Positions 1 through 7,552 of a DNA stretch of 64,000 nucleotides are shown here, one piece after another (the first letter of the stretch is position 1; every line of letters starts with the position of its first letter). The notes beneath the pieces were generated by a model. It searched no databases and was not told where the DNA came from. It saw only the letters and a program-made list of their open reading frames with translations. The stretch comes from Deltaproteobacteria bacterium (GTDB lineage: Bacteria > Desulfobacterota > Desulfuromonadia > Geobacterales > Pseudopelobacteraceae): the NCBI GenBank assembly GCA_021780495.1, contig JAJXYO010000026.1, forward strand, positions 1-64,000, in the 5' to 3' direction. The position numbers and the translations under genes were made by a program.

Positions 1-1
1 G

Positions 2-124
2 TTGGTAAAAGCCATTGAGGCTTTTGTTGAAAGGCATAACGAAACTGCCCACCCTTTTGTGTGGCGCAAGCGCGAAGTTCGTGGCGCGCAGCTCAGAAAT
101 ACAATCGCTAACTTATGCAACTAA
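2..124 (+). pseudogene. C-terminal end of an IS630-like transposase (cut by window edge)
   Basis: An open frame enters from the left edge and stops with TAA at 122-124. Its 40 residues include a stretch reading ERHNETAHPFVWRKREV, which resembles the extreme C-terminus of IS630/Tc1-type DDE transposases, where a (N/H)N..PKPF.W segment follows the catalytic core. Only this tail is visible, so whether the element is intact cannot be judged. It is the only mobile-element trace in the window. The assignment rests on a short motif; another protein ending in a similar segment is possible. Confidence 0.5.
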
Positions 125-133
125 ACAGTAGGT

Positions 134-172
134 GCAAGAGGCTGTATGGCAGGTTGCCATACAGCCTCTTGC
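134..172. terminator. Perfect 18-bp inverted repeat downstream of the transposase tail
   Basis: Arms 134-151 and 155-172 are exact inverted copies around a 3-base loop. The right arm is followed by a purine stretch rather than T residues, so it is not a classic intrinsic terminator. It lies 9 bases after the transposase stop and could be a transcription barrier or part of an element end. Confidence 0.5.
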
Positions 173-249
173 AGGAGAAGGGTGTTATTTGCGTCTGTAG
201 TGTGGTAGTTTGACTGGCAGATACCGCTATCGGAAAGTAGGGTTACGAG

Positions 250-462
250 ATGACTTTTGTAATATCGACTGAATATATCAAGCTTGACAGTTTCCTCAAG
301 GGAGTCAACATCGTAGGGTCCGGTGGGGAGGCAAAAATAATCATCGCCGAAGGGCAGGTCAGTGTCAACGGCGAGACGGAAAACCGTCGCGGCCGCAAAT
401 TATATCCCGGTGATCAGGTGGCGCTTGGCGGCCAGGAGTTTATCGTGGAGCGGGAAGTCTGA
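250..462 (+). CDS. S4-domain RNA-binding protein (YbcJ/YaaA-like)
   Basis: A 70-residue protein that is essentially a single S4 RNA-binding domain. Residues 12-45 contain the family pattern LDSFLKGVNIVGSGGEAK followed by I..GQVSVNGE and R.GRKLYPGD, as in the small YbcJ/YaaA-type S4 proteins, whose fold binds structured RNA. The start ATG at 250 has AGGG seven bases upstream. It is monocistronic: hemE follows after more than 130 bases. The exact RNA partner cannot be told from sequence. Confidence 0.85.
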   Translation: MTFVISTEYIKLDSFLKGVNIVGSGGEAKIIIAEGQVSVNGETENRRGRKLYPGDQVALGGQEFIVEREV

Positions 463-594
463 ACCTGTGAGAACCTCAAATGATTTGACTTTTAAGCCCA
501 TCTGACACTACAATTCCAATTCCATTTATCCCTAAAAACTTCGCATTACATGCAGAGCCTGCCGTATATAAGGGGCCATGCCACAGGAGATGAT

Positions 595-1617
595 ATGAAT
601 ACACGCTTTCTTGATGCCTGCTGGGGGAAACCGGTTGATCGTACACCAGTCTGGCTGATGCGCCAGGCTGGTCGTTACTTGCCAGAATACATGGCGGTAC
701 GTTCCAAGTGCACGTTTCTGGAGCTGTGCAAAACTCCTGAATTAGCAGCAGAGGTATCTATCCAGCCGGTGGATATCCTGGGGGTGGATGCAGCAATCAT
801 GTTCTCTGACATTCTGACCCCGGTTGAACCGATGGGCATGAAACTGGATTTTGTGCCCGGCCCGGTTTTTGAAAGCCCGATTCGCAGCATGGCCGACGTC
901 GAGAAGCTCCGTATCCCCCAAATGGAACAGGATGTTCCCTATGTGCTGGAGACGATCAAGATTCTGCGCCGTGAACTGGCCGGCAAGGTGCCTCTGATCG
1001 GCTTCGGTGGCGCGCCTTTTACCCTGGCCTGTTACATGGTCGAAGGAAAGGGTTCCAAGGACTTCGCCCAGATCAAACGCATGATGTACAGTGCCCCTGA
1101 TGTGTATGCGGCCTTGATGGACAAAATCACCACCATGAGCATGGAGTATCTCAACGCCCAGATCAAGGCCGGTGCCCAGTGCATCCAGATATTCGATACT
1201 TGGGGCGGCATCCTTTCCCCCGCTGATTATGAACGTTATGTACTCCCTTACTCGACCAGGCTGATCAACGGTCTCAATCGCATGGAAACACCGGTGATCC
1301 ACTTTGTCAAAGGCGCGGCAACGATGCTGCCGATCGTGCAGAAAGCCGGCGGCGATGTGATGGGACTGGACTGGCATGTCAACCTGGGAAGCGCCCGTGA
1401 TATCCTTGGCTCCAAAATGGGGGTCCAGGGCAATCTGGATCCGACCGTGCTGTACGCTCCTAACGAGATCATCGAGCGTGAAGTCAAGCGCGTACTGGAA
1501 GAAAACGCCGGTCGAGACGGGCTGATCTTCAACCTTGGCCATGGCATTCTGCCGACGGTGCCTCCTGAAAACGCGAAATTCATGGTTGAGTGTGTACACC
1601 GGTTGTCGCAGAAATAG
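595..1617 (+). CDS. hemE: Uroporphyrinogen decarboxylase
   Basis: HemE decarboxylates the four acetate side chains of uroporphyrinogen III to give coproporphyrinogen III, a cytoplasmic step of haem synthesis. The signature PVWLMRQAGRYLPEY lies near residues 18-32 and carries the substrate-binding arginines. The conserved IMFSDIL aspartate and the GFGGAPFTLACYM loop follow. At 340 residues it has the normal family length. ATG 595 is chosen because AGGAGA stands just before it and the protein then begins MNTRFLDAC as in relatives; the upstream in-frame ATG at 550 lacks a ribosome site. A terminator hairpin follows the stop. Confidence 0.96.
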   Translation: MNTRFLDACWGKPVDRTPVWLMRQAGRYLPEYMAVRSKCTFLELCKTPELAAEVSIQPVDILGVDAAIMFSDILTPVEPMGMKLDFVPGPVFESPIRSMADVEKLRIPQMEQDVPYVLETIKILRRELAGKVPLIGFGGAPFTLACYMVEGKGSKDFAQIKRMMYSAPDVYAALMDKITTMSMEYLNAQIKAGAQCIQIFDTWGGILSPADYERYVLPYSTRLINGLNRMETPVIHFVKGAATMLPIVQKAGGDVMGLDWHVNLGSARDILGSKMGVQGNLDPTVLYAPNEIIEREVKRVLEENAGRDGLIFNLGHGILPTVPPENAKFMVECVHRLSQK

Positions 1618-1634
1618 ATCACGCAAGTATATGA

Positions 1635-1670
1635 GCCGTATCCTGGAAATTTCCGGGGTACGGTTTTTTT
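1635..1670 (+). terminator. Rho-independent terminator of hemE
   Basis: An imperfect inverted repeat (CCGTATCCTGGAAA against TTCCGGGGTACGG, using G-U pairs) is followed directly by seven T residues, starting 17 bases after the hemE stop. Confidence 0.85.
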
Positions 1671-1682
1671 AATGAGGGTGTC

Positions 1683-2036
1683 ATGTCCGTAACAATGAAA
1701 AATGTCGTCATATTTGTCACCGATCTGGCCAAGGCCAAGGAATTTTATGTCGATCTCCTCGGGCTTCCGCTGGCTGGCCAGAGCGAGATGCTGATCGAAT
1801 TTTTCCCAGGTGCACCGTCTACCCTGGGGGTGGCGCTGGCCATTCAGGATGAGGCCCGTAAACTGGTCGGCAGGCATACCGGTATTACTCTCAAGGTTGA
1901 TAAGATCGAGGAGTTGTGTGAGACCCTTTCATCCGGCGGTGCGCGATTTGTTGAACCGCTGGAGTCGAGCCCCTGGGGCAAGATGGCCGTTGTAGCGGAT
2001 CCTGATGGTAATCAGCTGGCTCTGGTAAACCGCTAG
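1683..2036 (+). CDS. VOC-superfamily (glyoxalase/bleomycin-resistance fold) protein
   Basis: A 117-residue protein with one vicinal-oxygen-chelate unit: the N-terminal beta-alpha module (VIFVTDLAKAKEFYVDLLGL) and the C-terminal WGKMAVVADPDGNQLALV module are both clear. VOC proteins bind a metal and act on varied small molecules, or bind them as resistance proteins, so the substrate is unknown. GAGGGTGTC precedes ATG 1683. The stop is one base before the next start (2038), so it is probably co-transcribed with the WbuC-type cupin and the genes after it. Confidence 0.85.
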   Translation: MSVTMKNVVIFVTDLAKAKEFYVDLLGLPLAGQSEMLIEFFPGAPSTLGVALAIQDEARKLVGRHTGITLKVDKIEELCETLSSGGARFVEPLESSPWGKMAVVADPDGNQLALVNR

Positions 2037-2037
2037 C

Positions 2038-2508
2038 ATGAACGTGGTCACTCGTAACCGGCTGGATCAGTTGAGCGAAGAAGCCCGACTATCTCCACGG
2101 CAACGCAAGAACTATAACCTCCATGCTGCAAATGAATCCCACTGCCATCGTCTTTTCAATGCCATCGAGCCATGTTCCTACATTCGTCCGCATCGTCACC
2201 TGGACCCCGAAAAGGATGAAGCCTTCATTCTGATCAGCGGTCGTTTGGGCGTCATTACCTTTTCAGAGACCGGCGAAGTGGCAGAAACTGTGATACTGTC
2301 CCAGCAGCTGGGTGTGCTGGCGGTTGATATCCTGCATGGTACTTACCATACCGCTGTGAGCCTGGAGCCGGGAACAGTTTTTTTTGAAGCCAAGGCTGGT
2401 CCCTATCTGCCTCTCGCAGAAGCTGAGTGCGCACCCTGGTCCCCGACTGATGATGATGAAAAGGCTCAGGCGTACCTTGAGCAGTTGCGAATCTGCCTGA
2501 CATCCTAG
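2038..2508 (+). CDS. WbuC-family cupin metalloprotein
   Basis: A 156-residue cupin of the WbuC family. The metal-site signature is seen in YIRPHRHLDPEKDEAFILISGRLGV, with the histidine pair and the following glutamate, and in a second half with LHGTYHT. WbuC proteins are found near O-antigen and sugar genes in enterobacteria but their reaction is not established. The gene begins one base after the VOC gene and lacks a strong ribosome site of its own, suggesting coupled translation. Confidence 0.82.
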   Translation: MNVVTRNRLDQLSEEARLSPRQRKNYNLHAANESHCHRLFNAIEPCSYIRPHRHLDPEKDEAFILISGRLGVITFSETGEVAETVILSQQLGVLAVDILHGTYHTAVSLEPGTVFFEAKAGPYLPLAEAECAPWSPTDDDEKAQAYLEQLRICLTS

Positions 2509-2521
2509 TCACGGGGTTTCT

Positions 2522-3130
2522 ATGAAGCTTCTGGCTATATATATCATGATGATGGTGGCAGTCAGCACAGCAGCGGCATACCAGTACCCCCCCCAGAAGA
2601 TGCGTCCCTACGCCGGCATCGGCGTCCTTTTCTTGCCTTTGAACAACACTGGCGATGGTCCGCTGCCACTCTACGACGAGCCGGGGCTTTCCCGTCAGGG
2701 GTTTCTGAGTAGAGATCAAATCCCTTCGTTCGACTGGATTTTCGGCACATCACCGCGTGTACTGCCTTTGTTTGTGATGGCCCGCAAAGGGGACTGGCTC
2801 CGGGTTACGTACGATGATGCCGGACGCGAGGCCTGGCTTAATCCGCCTCGTGACGTGACTTATCAGGCTTGGGATCTGTTTTACAAGGGTCATGTTTCCC
2901 GGCTGTTACCGGGCTTGCAGAAGAAACAGTATCAACTTTATCAGCAGCAGGGTACAGCCCCGCTGATGACGTTGACAACCAAACAACCCTTCAAGGTGTT
3001 ACAGCTGGACAATGACTGGGCCATGGTACTGTTGATTGAGCAAAATTCTTTGGGCTGGCTGCGTTGGCGGGATGAGGATGGCCGGTTGCTGATAGGTATC
3101 GTGACGAAATCTGAGGTACGGCAGCCATGA
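2522..3130 (+). CDS. Secreted SH3-like hypothetical protein
   Basis: A 202-residue protein with a short hydrophobic N-terminal signal (cleavage plausible after the Ala run near residue 19). The body has a repeated pattern LPLYDEPG....WLRVTYDDAGREAWL and PLMTLT...FKVLQLDNDWAMVL..GWLRW, which resembles bacterial SH3-type domains that bind peptidoglycan or other envelope ligands. This is inferred from pattern only. Its stop overlaps the next start by four bases (ATGA at 3127-3130), so it is translationally coupled to the TcdA-like gene. Confidence 0.6.
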   Translation: MKLLAIYIMMMVAVSTAAAYQYPPQKMRPYAGIGVLFLPLNNTGDGPLPLYDEPGLSRQGFLSRDQIPSFDWIFGTSPRVLPLFVMARKGDWLRVTYDDAGREAWLNPPRDVTYQAWDLFYKGHVSRLLPGLQKKQYQLYQQQGTAPLMTLTTKQPFKVLQLDNDWAMVLLIEQNSLGWLRWRDEDGRLLIGIVTKSEVRQP

Positions 3131-3900
3131 CCCTGCATCGTTTGTCGCGCACAGAACTCCTGATCGGAACGACCGGTCTCGAAAGGCTCCGCAACAGTCA
3201 TGTCCTGATTTGCGGCATCGGCGGAGTTGGAAGCTATGCTGCAGAAGCGCTGGGCAGGGCCGGGGTAGGGAAGATCACCTTGGTGGATTACGACGACATC
3301 TGTCTGACCAATGTCAATCGCCAGATTCACGCTCTCGGCAGCACCGTCGGTCAACACAAGGTTGAGGCCATGGCCGCTCGACTTCACGACATCAATCCCG
3401 TTGCCGAGATCATAGCGGTCAAGGCCTTCTTTTCCCGGGAAAATGCCGCACAGATTCTGGTGCCACGTCCTGACTACGTGCTGGATGCTATCGACCATTT
3501 TACCGCCAAGGTGGCGCTGATCACGATCTGTCGTGAACAGGCCATTCCGGTTATTTCCAGCATGGGAGCCGCCAACAAGCTCGATCCCACTAAAATCCAC
3601 GTTGCCGACATTGCAGAAACCAAAAATTGCCGCATGGCGCGCAGTATGCGGAAAATACTGCGCAAAGCGGGTATCGGCAGCGGCGTGAAGGTTGTCTATT
3701 CCACTGAGGGACATCGCGAACTTGACCCTGGTGCATCCTCTGCCTGTGGCTCGGCATGTATCTGTCCCAATAAAGGTGACCAGGCGTTCAGTTGCGAACA
3801 TCGCCGGGTCATTCTCGGCAGCATCTCATATATTCCCTCCATATTTGGACTGACCATGGCAGGAATCGTGGTAAATCAGTTGTTAAACGGCATGGACTGA
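3127..3900 (+). CDS. tcdA: tRNA threonylcarbamoyladenosine dehydratase (TcdA/YgdL, ThiF superfamily)
   Basis: TcdA uses ATP to cyclise t6A37 of ANN-decoding tRNAs to ct6A. The 257-residue protein has the E1/ThiF nucleotide-binding motif GIGGVGSYAAEALGRAG near residues 28-44, the acidic LVDYDDICLTNVNRQ segment, and DAIDHFTAK. A Cys-rich stretch (SSACGSACICPNKGDQAFSC) replaces the usual linker before the C-terminal IPSIFGLTMAG helix; it is longer than I would expect and could bind metal. ATGA overlap with the upstream gene. Other ThiF-like activating roles cannot be excluded. Confidence 0.88.
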   Translation: MTLHRLSRTELLIGTTGLERLRNSHVLICGIGGVGSYAAEALGRAGVGKITLVDYDDICLTNVNRQIHALGSTVGQHKVEAMAARLHDINPVAEIIAVKAFFSRENAAQILVPRPDYVLDAIDHFTAKVALITICREQAIPVISSMGAANKLDPTKIHVADIAETKNCRMARSMRKILRKAGIGSGVKVVYSTEGHRELDPGASSACGSACICPNKGDQAFSCEHRRVILGSISYIPSIFGLTMAGIVVNQLLNGMD

Positions 3901-3933
3901 CATCTCCGGTAGCATAATTCTGTCGAAAAAATA

Positions 3934-3961
3934 TTGAACATTTCATTTTTACAGGTATAGT
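3934..3961 (+). promoter_or_regulatory. Sigma-70-type promoter of the rubrerythrin-like gene
   Basis: TTGAAC at 3934-3939 and TATAGT at 3956-3961 are separated by 16 bases, in an A/T-rich stretch 33 bases before the start codon. Five of six bases match in each box. Confidence 0.6.
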
Positions 3962-3994
3962 TTATGTAAATTTAATTCTTATCAGGAGGGTGAC

Positions 3995-4492
3995 ATGGGA
4001 AAAGAATACTCACTTCAGGAAGCCTTAAAACTCGCCATCAGGGCCGAAAAGGACAGCATGGATTTCTACCGCAAGGCGGCATCGCTGGCAAAGAACGAGC
4101 GTGCCAGGAAGGTTCTTGAACTGCTGGCCAACGAAGAAGTCGGTCATCTCAAAGCATTCTTCGACCATTACAAAGGTACTGAATTCGGTGACATCAACTC
4201 CTTCATGGATTCACCGGCAGATGAAAAGAACCCGACCTATGTCAAACTGATTAAAGCCATCAACGATGATATCGTCGAGCAGACGGCTATGGAGCTGGCG
4301 CTGGTCGAGGAAAAAGACTGCATCGGACAATACACCCAGTTGGCTCAGGGGGTTGTCGATCCGGCCGTACGTAACGTCTTTGAGCGTGTAGTTAAAGAGA
4401 CCCAGGGACACTATGACCTGATTGAATCTGAATATGCCCACATTATGGGGATGGTTCACGAAACAGACCAGGATACCTACGTCAGGGAATAA
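3995..4492 (+). CDS. Rubrerythrin-like ferritin-family protein
   Basis: A 165-residue four-helix diiron protein. The two half-sites are visible: E..SMDFYRKAA...LLANEEVGHLKAF (EExxH) in the first half and VEEKDCIGQYTQLA...VKETQGHYDLIE (Exx H) in the second. It lacks the C-terminal rubredoxin CxxC domain of classical rubrerythrin, so it belongs to the erythrin-only group thought to reduce peroxide or handle iron. The ribosome site AGGAGGGTGAC is strong. It is one of three such paralogous-fold genes here (also at 11.6 and 34.4 kb). A terminator follows. Confidence 0.85.
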   Translation: MGKEYSLQEALKLAIRAEKDSMDFYRKAASLAKNERARKVLELLANEEVGHLKAFFDHYKGTEFGDINSFMDSPADEKNPTYVKLIKAINDDIVEQTAMELALVEEKDCIGQYTQLAQGVVDPAVRNVFERVVKETQGHYDLIESEYAHIMGMVHETDQDTYVRE

Positions 4493-4519
4493 CGCGCTCT
4501 TACCAGCCTCATTCACCTG

Positions 4520-4554
4520 AAAGGCCTGCCGCTGTCTATTGGCAGGCCTTTTTA
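4520..4554 (+). terminator. Intrinsic terminator after the rubrerythrin-like gene
   Basis: An 11-bp perfect stem (AAAGGCCTGCC, 4520-4530, with 4541-4551) around a 10-base loop ends in a T run. Confidence 0.85.
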
Positions 4555-4576
4555 TCAAGATTGCAAAGGAGCAGCT

Positions 4577-4894
4577 ATGAAAATGGGAATTGCAGTAACT
4601 CTTGCGTCAATTGTGATGATCTTTACTCATGTTTGGGCGGCTGAGACACCACAAGCTGTTACGAATATGGGGAACGTACGCGGAGGAGATATTCAGGCGG
4701 CGCACGCAATCATTACAAAGAAGTGTACGCTTTGCCATAGCGACAAATTAATCGATATCGCGCTGCGTGCCAATAAGGATATGTTGAAGATTCAGCAGGC
4801 GATGGAGAAAAAGGGGGCCAGGTTGAATGTCCATGAGCGCGAGGTCCTGGGAATTTACTGGAAGTCGCAAAATCCGTTGAAGAGTGCCAAATAA
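4577..4894 (+). CDS. Small periplasmic monohaem c-type cytochrome
   Basis: A 105-residue protein with an N-terminal signal (cleavage near VWAAE, residues 19-23) and a single haem c motif CTLCH with cysteines at residues 50 and 53 and the proximal histidine at 54. The distal ligand is probably a methionine in the following helix (KDMLKIQQAMEKKG). It would be exported and carry electrons in the periplasm. AAAGGAG precedes ATG 4577. A very long palindrome separates it from the convergent chemotaxis gene. Confidence 0.85.
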   Translation: MKMGIAVTLASIVMIFTHVWAAETPQAVTNMGNVRGGDIQAAHAIITKKCTLCHSDKLIDIALRANKDMLKIQQAMEKKGARLNVHEREVLGIYWKSQNPLKSAK

Positions 4895-4909
4895 GAATAT
4901 CTGTTGTTG

Positions 4910-4961
4910 ACCGTTTACACAGCAAAGGCCGGGAATCCCCGGCCTTTGCTGTGTAAACGGT
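4910..4961. terminator. Perfect 24-bp palindrome between convergent genes
   Basis: Arms 4910-4933 and 4938-4961 are exact inverted copies around AATC. It separates the convergent cytochrome and chemotaxis genes, ending one base before the latter's stop codon. No T run follows on either strand, so it would act as a bidirectional barrier by stem strength alone, or at the mRNA end. Confidence 0.75.
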
Positions 4962-4962
4962 G

Positions 4963-6144
4963 TTACTGCAGTTTGAATTTACAAACCAGATTCTGAAGGT
5001 GTTCTGCCTCGCTCGACAGTTGTGAAGCAGCAACGGCAGTCTCCGTGGCGCTACGCGAGGTTTGTTGCACAACGTCAGTCACCTGCTGGATGTTTGCGGC
5101 GATCTCTGCGGTAGTTGCCGTCTGTTCTTCTGCAGCCGTGGCGATCTGGTTGACCTGCATAGTTACATCGTTAACCTGATTGAGAATCTGTTGCAGTGCC
5201 TGACCAGATTGGTTTGAATATTCAGTTCCGCGCTCCACTTCTGCCACACCTTCTTCGATTGCAGAAACAGCACCTCTGGTTTCATTCTGAATCGCCTTGA
5301 TCATGTCACCGATTTCGCGAGTGGCTTTGGTTGTCCGCTCCGCGAGAGCGCGTACTTCATCAGCAACAACGGCAAAACCTCGCCCCTGCTCTCCTGCACG
5401 GGCAGCTTCAATCGCCGCATTAAGCGCCAGCAGATTGGTCTGGTCAGCAATGTCTTCGATAGTGCCGATGATCTGGCCGATCTGTTCTGAACGACTCCCC
5501 AAACCCGCAACAGTTGCTGCTGCGTCCTTTACCCTGTTGGCAATACGCTCCATGCCGTCGGTCGTTTGCCTGACCACATCCGCCCCGGCATGGGCAGTGA
5601 TGCTGGCCTGATTTGAGTTCTCTGCGGCGTTTAAACAGTTATGGGCGATATCGTTGGAGGTGGCGGCCATTTCTTCGCTGGCTACGGCCACTGTATTGGT
5701 CTGCACGGCTACATTTTCTGCTCCAGCGGCGATCTGGTTTGCATGGGTCGTGAGCTGTTGTGCTGTCTTGGTTACCAATTCCGACGACCGGGATATCTGC
5801 GTTATGATGTCGCGCATGGTTGATTGTACTGAGGCGATGGAACGGATAATGGCGCTGATTTCGTTGTCGCGATTGGCAGAAATCGTTTGTGACAGGTCGC
5901 TGTCGGCCATTTTTGAAAGATAGGTGATAATTCGCTTGAGGGCATCACTAATCGACCAGAACAGCAACATGCTGAAGACGACACCGAGAAGAACAAATAG
6001 TGCCGTTGACAGAACGGCGATAGTTTGGGAAAGCATTCGACCGGCTATGACAGCAAAGATGATGCATAAGCTGTAGCATAAGCTGAGAAATAGAATTCGG
6101 GTACGTACCTTCAGTCGTAAGTACAGGTCTAATAGCAAAGACAT
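4963..6144 (-). CDS. Methyl-accepting chemotaxis protein without a large sensor domain
   Basis: A 393-residue receptor. Two adjacent hydrophobic segments (about residues 17-36 and 40-65) leave almost no periplasmic loop. A HAMP-like region ([21 protein letters not shown]) leads into the long signalling coil. The hairpin tip [20 protein letters not shown] and [18 protein letters not shown] is highly typical. It lacks the C-terminal NWETF-type CheR tether. With no ligand-binding domain it may sense membrane state or act through partners. GGAGGGGG lies four bases before ATG 6144. It is transcribed alone. Confidence 0.92.
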   Translation of the reverse strand: MSLLLDLYLRLKVRTRILFLSLCYSLCIIFAVIAGRMLSQTIAVLSTALFVLLGVVFSMLLFWSISDALKRIITYLSKMADSDLSQTISANRDNEISAIIRSIASVQSTMRDIITQISRSSELVTKTAQQLTTHANQIAAGAENVAVQTNTVAVASEEMAATSNDIAHNCLNAAENSNQASITAHAGADVVRQTTDGMERIANRVKDAAATVAGLGSRSEQIGQIIGTIEDIADQTNLLALNAAIEAARAGEQGRGFAVVADEVRALAERTTKATREIGDMIKAIQNETRGAVSAIEEGVAEVERGTEYSNQSGQALQQILNQVNDVTMQVNQIATAAEEQTATTAEIAANIQQVTDVVQQTSRSATETAVAASQLSSEAEHLQNLVCKFKLQ

Positions 6145-6557
6145 GATACCCCCTCCATCTATATAAAAGTGACAATCAGCATTTTAACATCAGCAATTTA
6201 ATAATACAGCCTTATCGTGATTGATCATATCACTGTGATGGAGAAAGTTACAATTGAATTAAGAATAGATGCTCATCAATCACATACGGCCAAGCTTCCC
6301 CGGACAGTTGCTGGGCTGTGGCATTTTCGGGATTTAAATCGAAGCACATTGTCATGAGGATATGAGCTGAAACCAGACCATGTTTTGGAAGCGTTGCGAG
6401 AGATGCCGAAGCTGGATAACGCTTTGCCGCATCAGGAAAACCACGTGCGGCGCCTGTCCGGTGTCTTTAGGAGATGCCAGGGACTGGAATCGGCCCGGAT
6501 CACCCCAGACAAATTACATCATGGCTTGGATGTAATTCGAGGTGACTGTTGTTGAGT
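6145..6557. other. Intergenic region holding an interrupted frame
   Basis: This 413-base gap separates the divergent start of the chemotaxis gene from the end of the thioesterase gene. A frame from ATG 6238 reads 39 codons to TGA (6355-6357), then stays open for 65 more to TGA 6553-6555. No ribosome site, recognised domain or hairpin at SECIS distance was seen, so I do not call a gene. Confidence 0.4.
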
Positions 6558-6965
6558 TCATTCCGGATGTTGCTTCGCCGCTACCCGTGCGGAAAACTTT
6601 TCATGGTTAACGGTGAAACGTTCGTGGGTCCCTTTGCCAATGATCTCCACTTCGTCCCGGACCTCAACTTCCCACAGGGTGCGCTTTCCGTCTACCTCCA
6701 GACAGGTGACATGGGCGGTAACCGTCATGCCGGGCGGGGTAGCGGCCTGATGGGTGACGTTGATCATGGTTCCCAGGGTGCATTCTCCTTCGTCCAGATA
6801 GGGGCGTAGCGCCTCCATGCAGGCCCACTCCATCAAACCGACCATAAATACCTCCGGCATCTCACGGAAAAGATCTGATTCGGGGTACACATAAGAGACC
6901 GTTTTTTCCTTGGGGACCAGAAAGCTGAGGGTGTGTTCCAGTCCGGCTTTGAGCGTGTTTTTCAT
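6558..6965 (-). CDS. FlK-like hotdog thioesterase
   Basis: A 135-residue single hotdog-fold protein of the fluoroacetyl-CoA thioesterase-like family. Typical features are the N-terminal AGLEHTLSFLVPKEKTV strand, VFMVGLMEWACMEALRPYL (the helix with the catalytic Thr/Glu region of FlK-type enzymes) and a central INVTHQAATPPGMTVTA strand. It probably hydrolyses a small acyl-CoA; the substrate is unknown. Its ATG overlaps the msrB stop by four bases and AAGGA stands upstream, so it ends the msrA-msrB operon. Confidence 0.8.
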   Translation of the reverse strand: MKNTLKAGLEHTLSFLVPKEKTVSYVYPESDLFREMPEVFMVGLMEWACMEALRPYLDEGECTLGTMINVTHQAATPPGMTVTAHVTCLEVDGKRTLWEVEVRDEVEIIGKGTHERFTVNHEKFSARVAAKQHPE

Positions 6966-7528
6966 ACACTGTCCTTCTTGATAAATTTCATGGCAGCCGA
7001 GTTCATGCAGTAGCGCAAGCCGGTTGGCTTGGGGCCATCGTCGAAGACATGTCCCAGATGGGCGTCACAGCGACTGCAGAGAACCTCGGTCCGCCTTGAG
7101 AACAGGCTGTTGTCGGCCCGGGTCGTGATGTTTTCCGGGGCGATCGGCTGCCAGAAGCTGGGCCAGCCCGTACCTGATTCGTACTTGTCTTCCGAGCGGT
7201 ACAGGTCGTTGCCGCAGCAGATGCACTGGTAGATGCCATGCTCGTGGTTATTCCAGGTTGCGCCGCTGTAAGCTCGCTCCGTACCATGCTCGCGGGTGAC
7301 GTGGAACTGTTCCGGCGTCAGCAGCGCGCGCCATTCTTCCGGGCTTTTGATGACTTTATCGCTCATGATGTATCCTTTTTTTGCTGCCGAATACAGCCGA
7401 ATCCGGGTTGGTGTTACCTGTCCGGGCCCGGTCTGCGGCATAACGGCAGCGGGAGCAGACCCTTTTTGCTGACAGGCGGCGATCAGGCCAAAAAAACAGG
7501 TGATCAGGAACGACCTTCGCGTGTACAT
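6962..7528 (-). CDS. msrB: Peptide-methionine (R)-S-oxide reductase, lipoprotein form
   Basis: MsrB reduces the R-epimer of methionine sulfoxide in proteins. The 188-residue protein carries the two zinc-binding pairs (CICC and CSRC), the GTGWPSFWQP substrate loop and the catalytic cysteine in RYCMNSAAMKF near the end. The N-terminus begins MYTRRSF, then a hydrophobic run and lipobox LIAAC with Cys19, pointing to a membrane-anchored extracytoplasmic enzyme. AGGAG precedes ATG 7528. It lies 24 bases after msrA and overlaps the thioesterase gene, forming one operon. Confidence 0.93.
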   Translation of the reverse strand: MYTRRSFLITCFFGLIAACQQKGSAPAAVMPQTGPGQVTPTRIRLYSAAKKGYIMSDKVIKSPEEWRALLTPEQFHVTREHGTERAYSGATWNNHEHGIYQCICCGNDLYRSEDKYESGTGWPSFWQPIAPENITTRADNSLFSRRTEVLCSRCDAHLGHVFDDGPKPTGLRYCMNSAAMKFIKKDSV

Positions 7529-7552
7529 GACCTTACTCCTCCTCCCCCAGAA

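Noticed and set aside
742-1626. A 294-codon minus-strand frame opposite hemE
   Set aside because: Antisense shadow of hemE, His-rich low-quality protein, no ribosome site.
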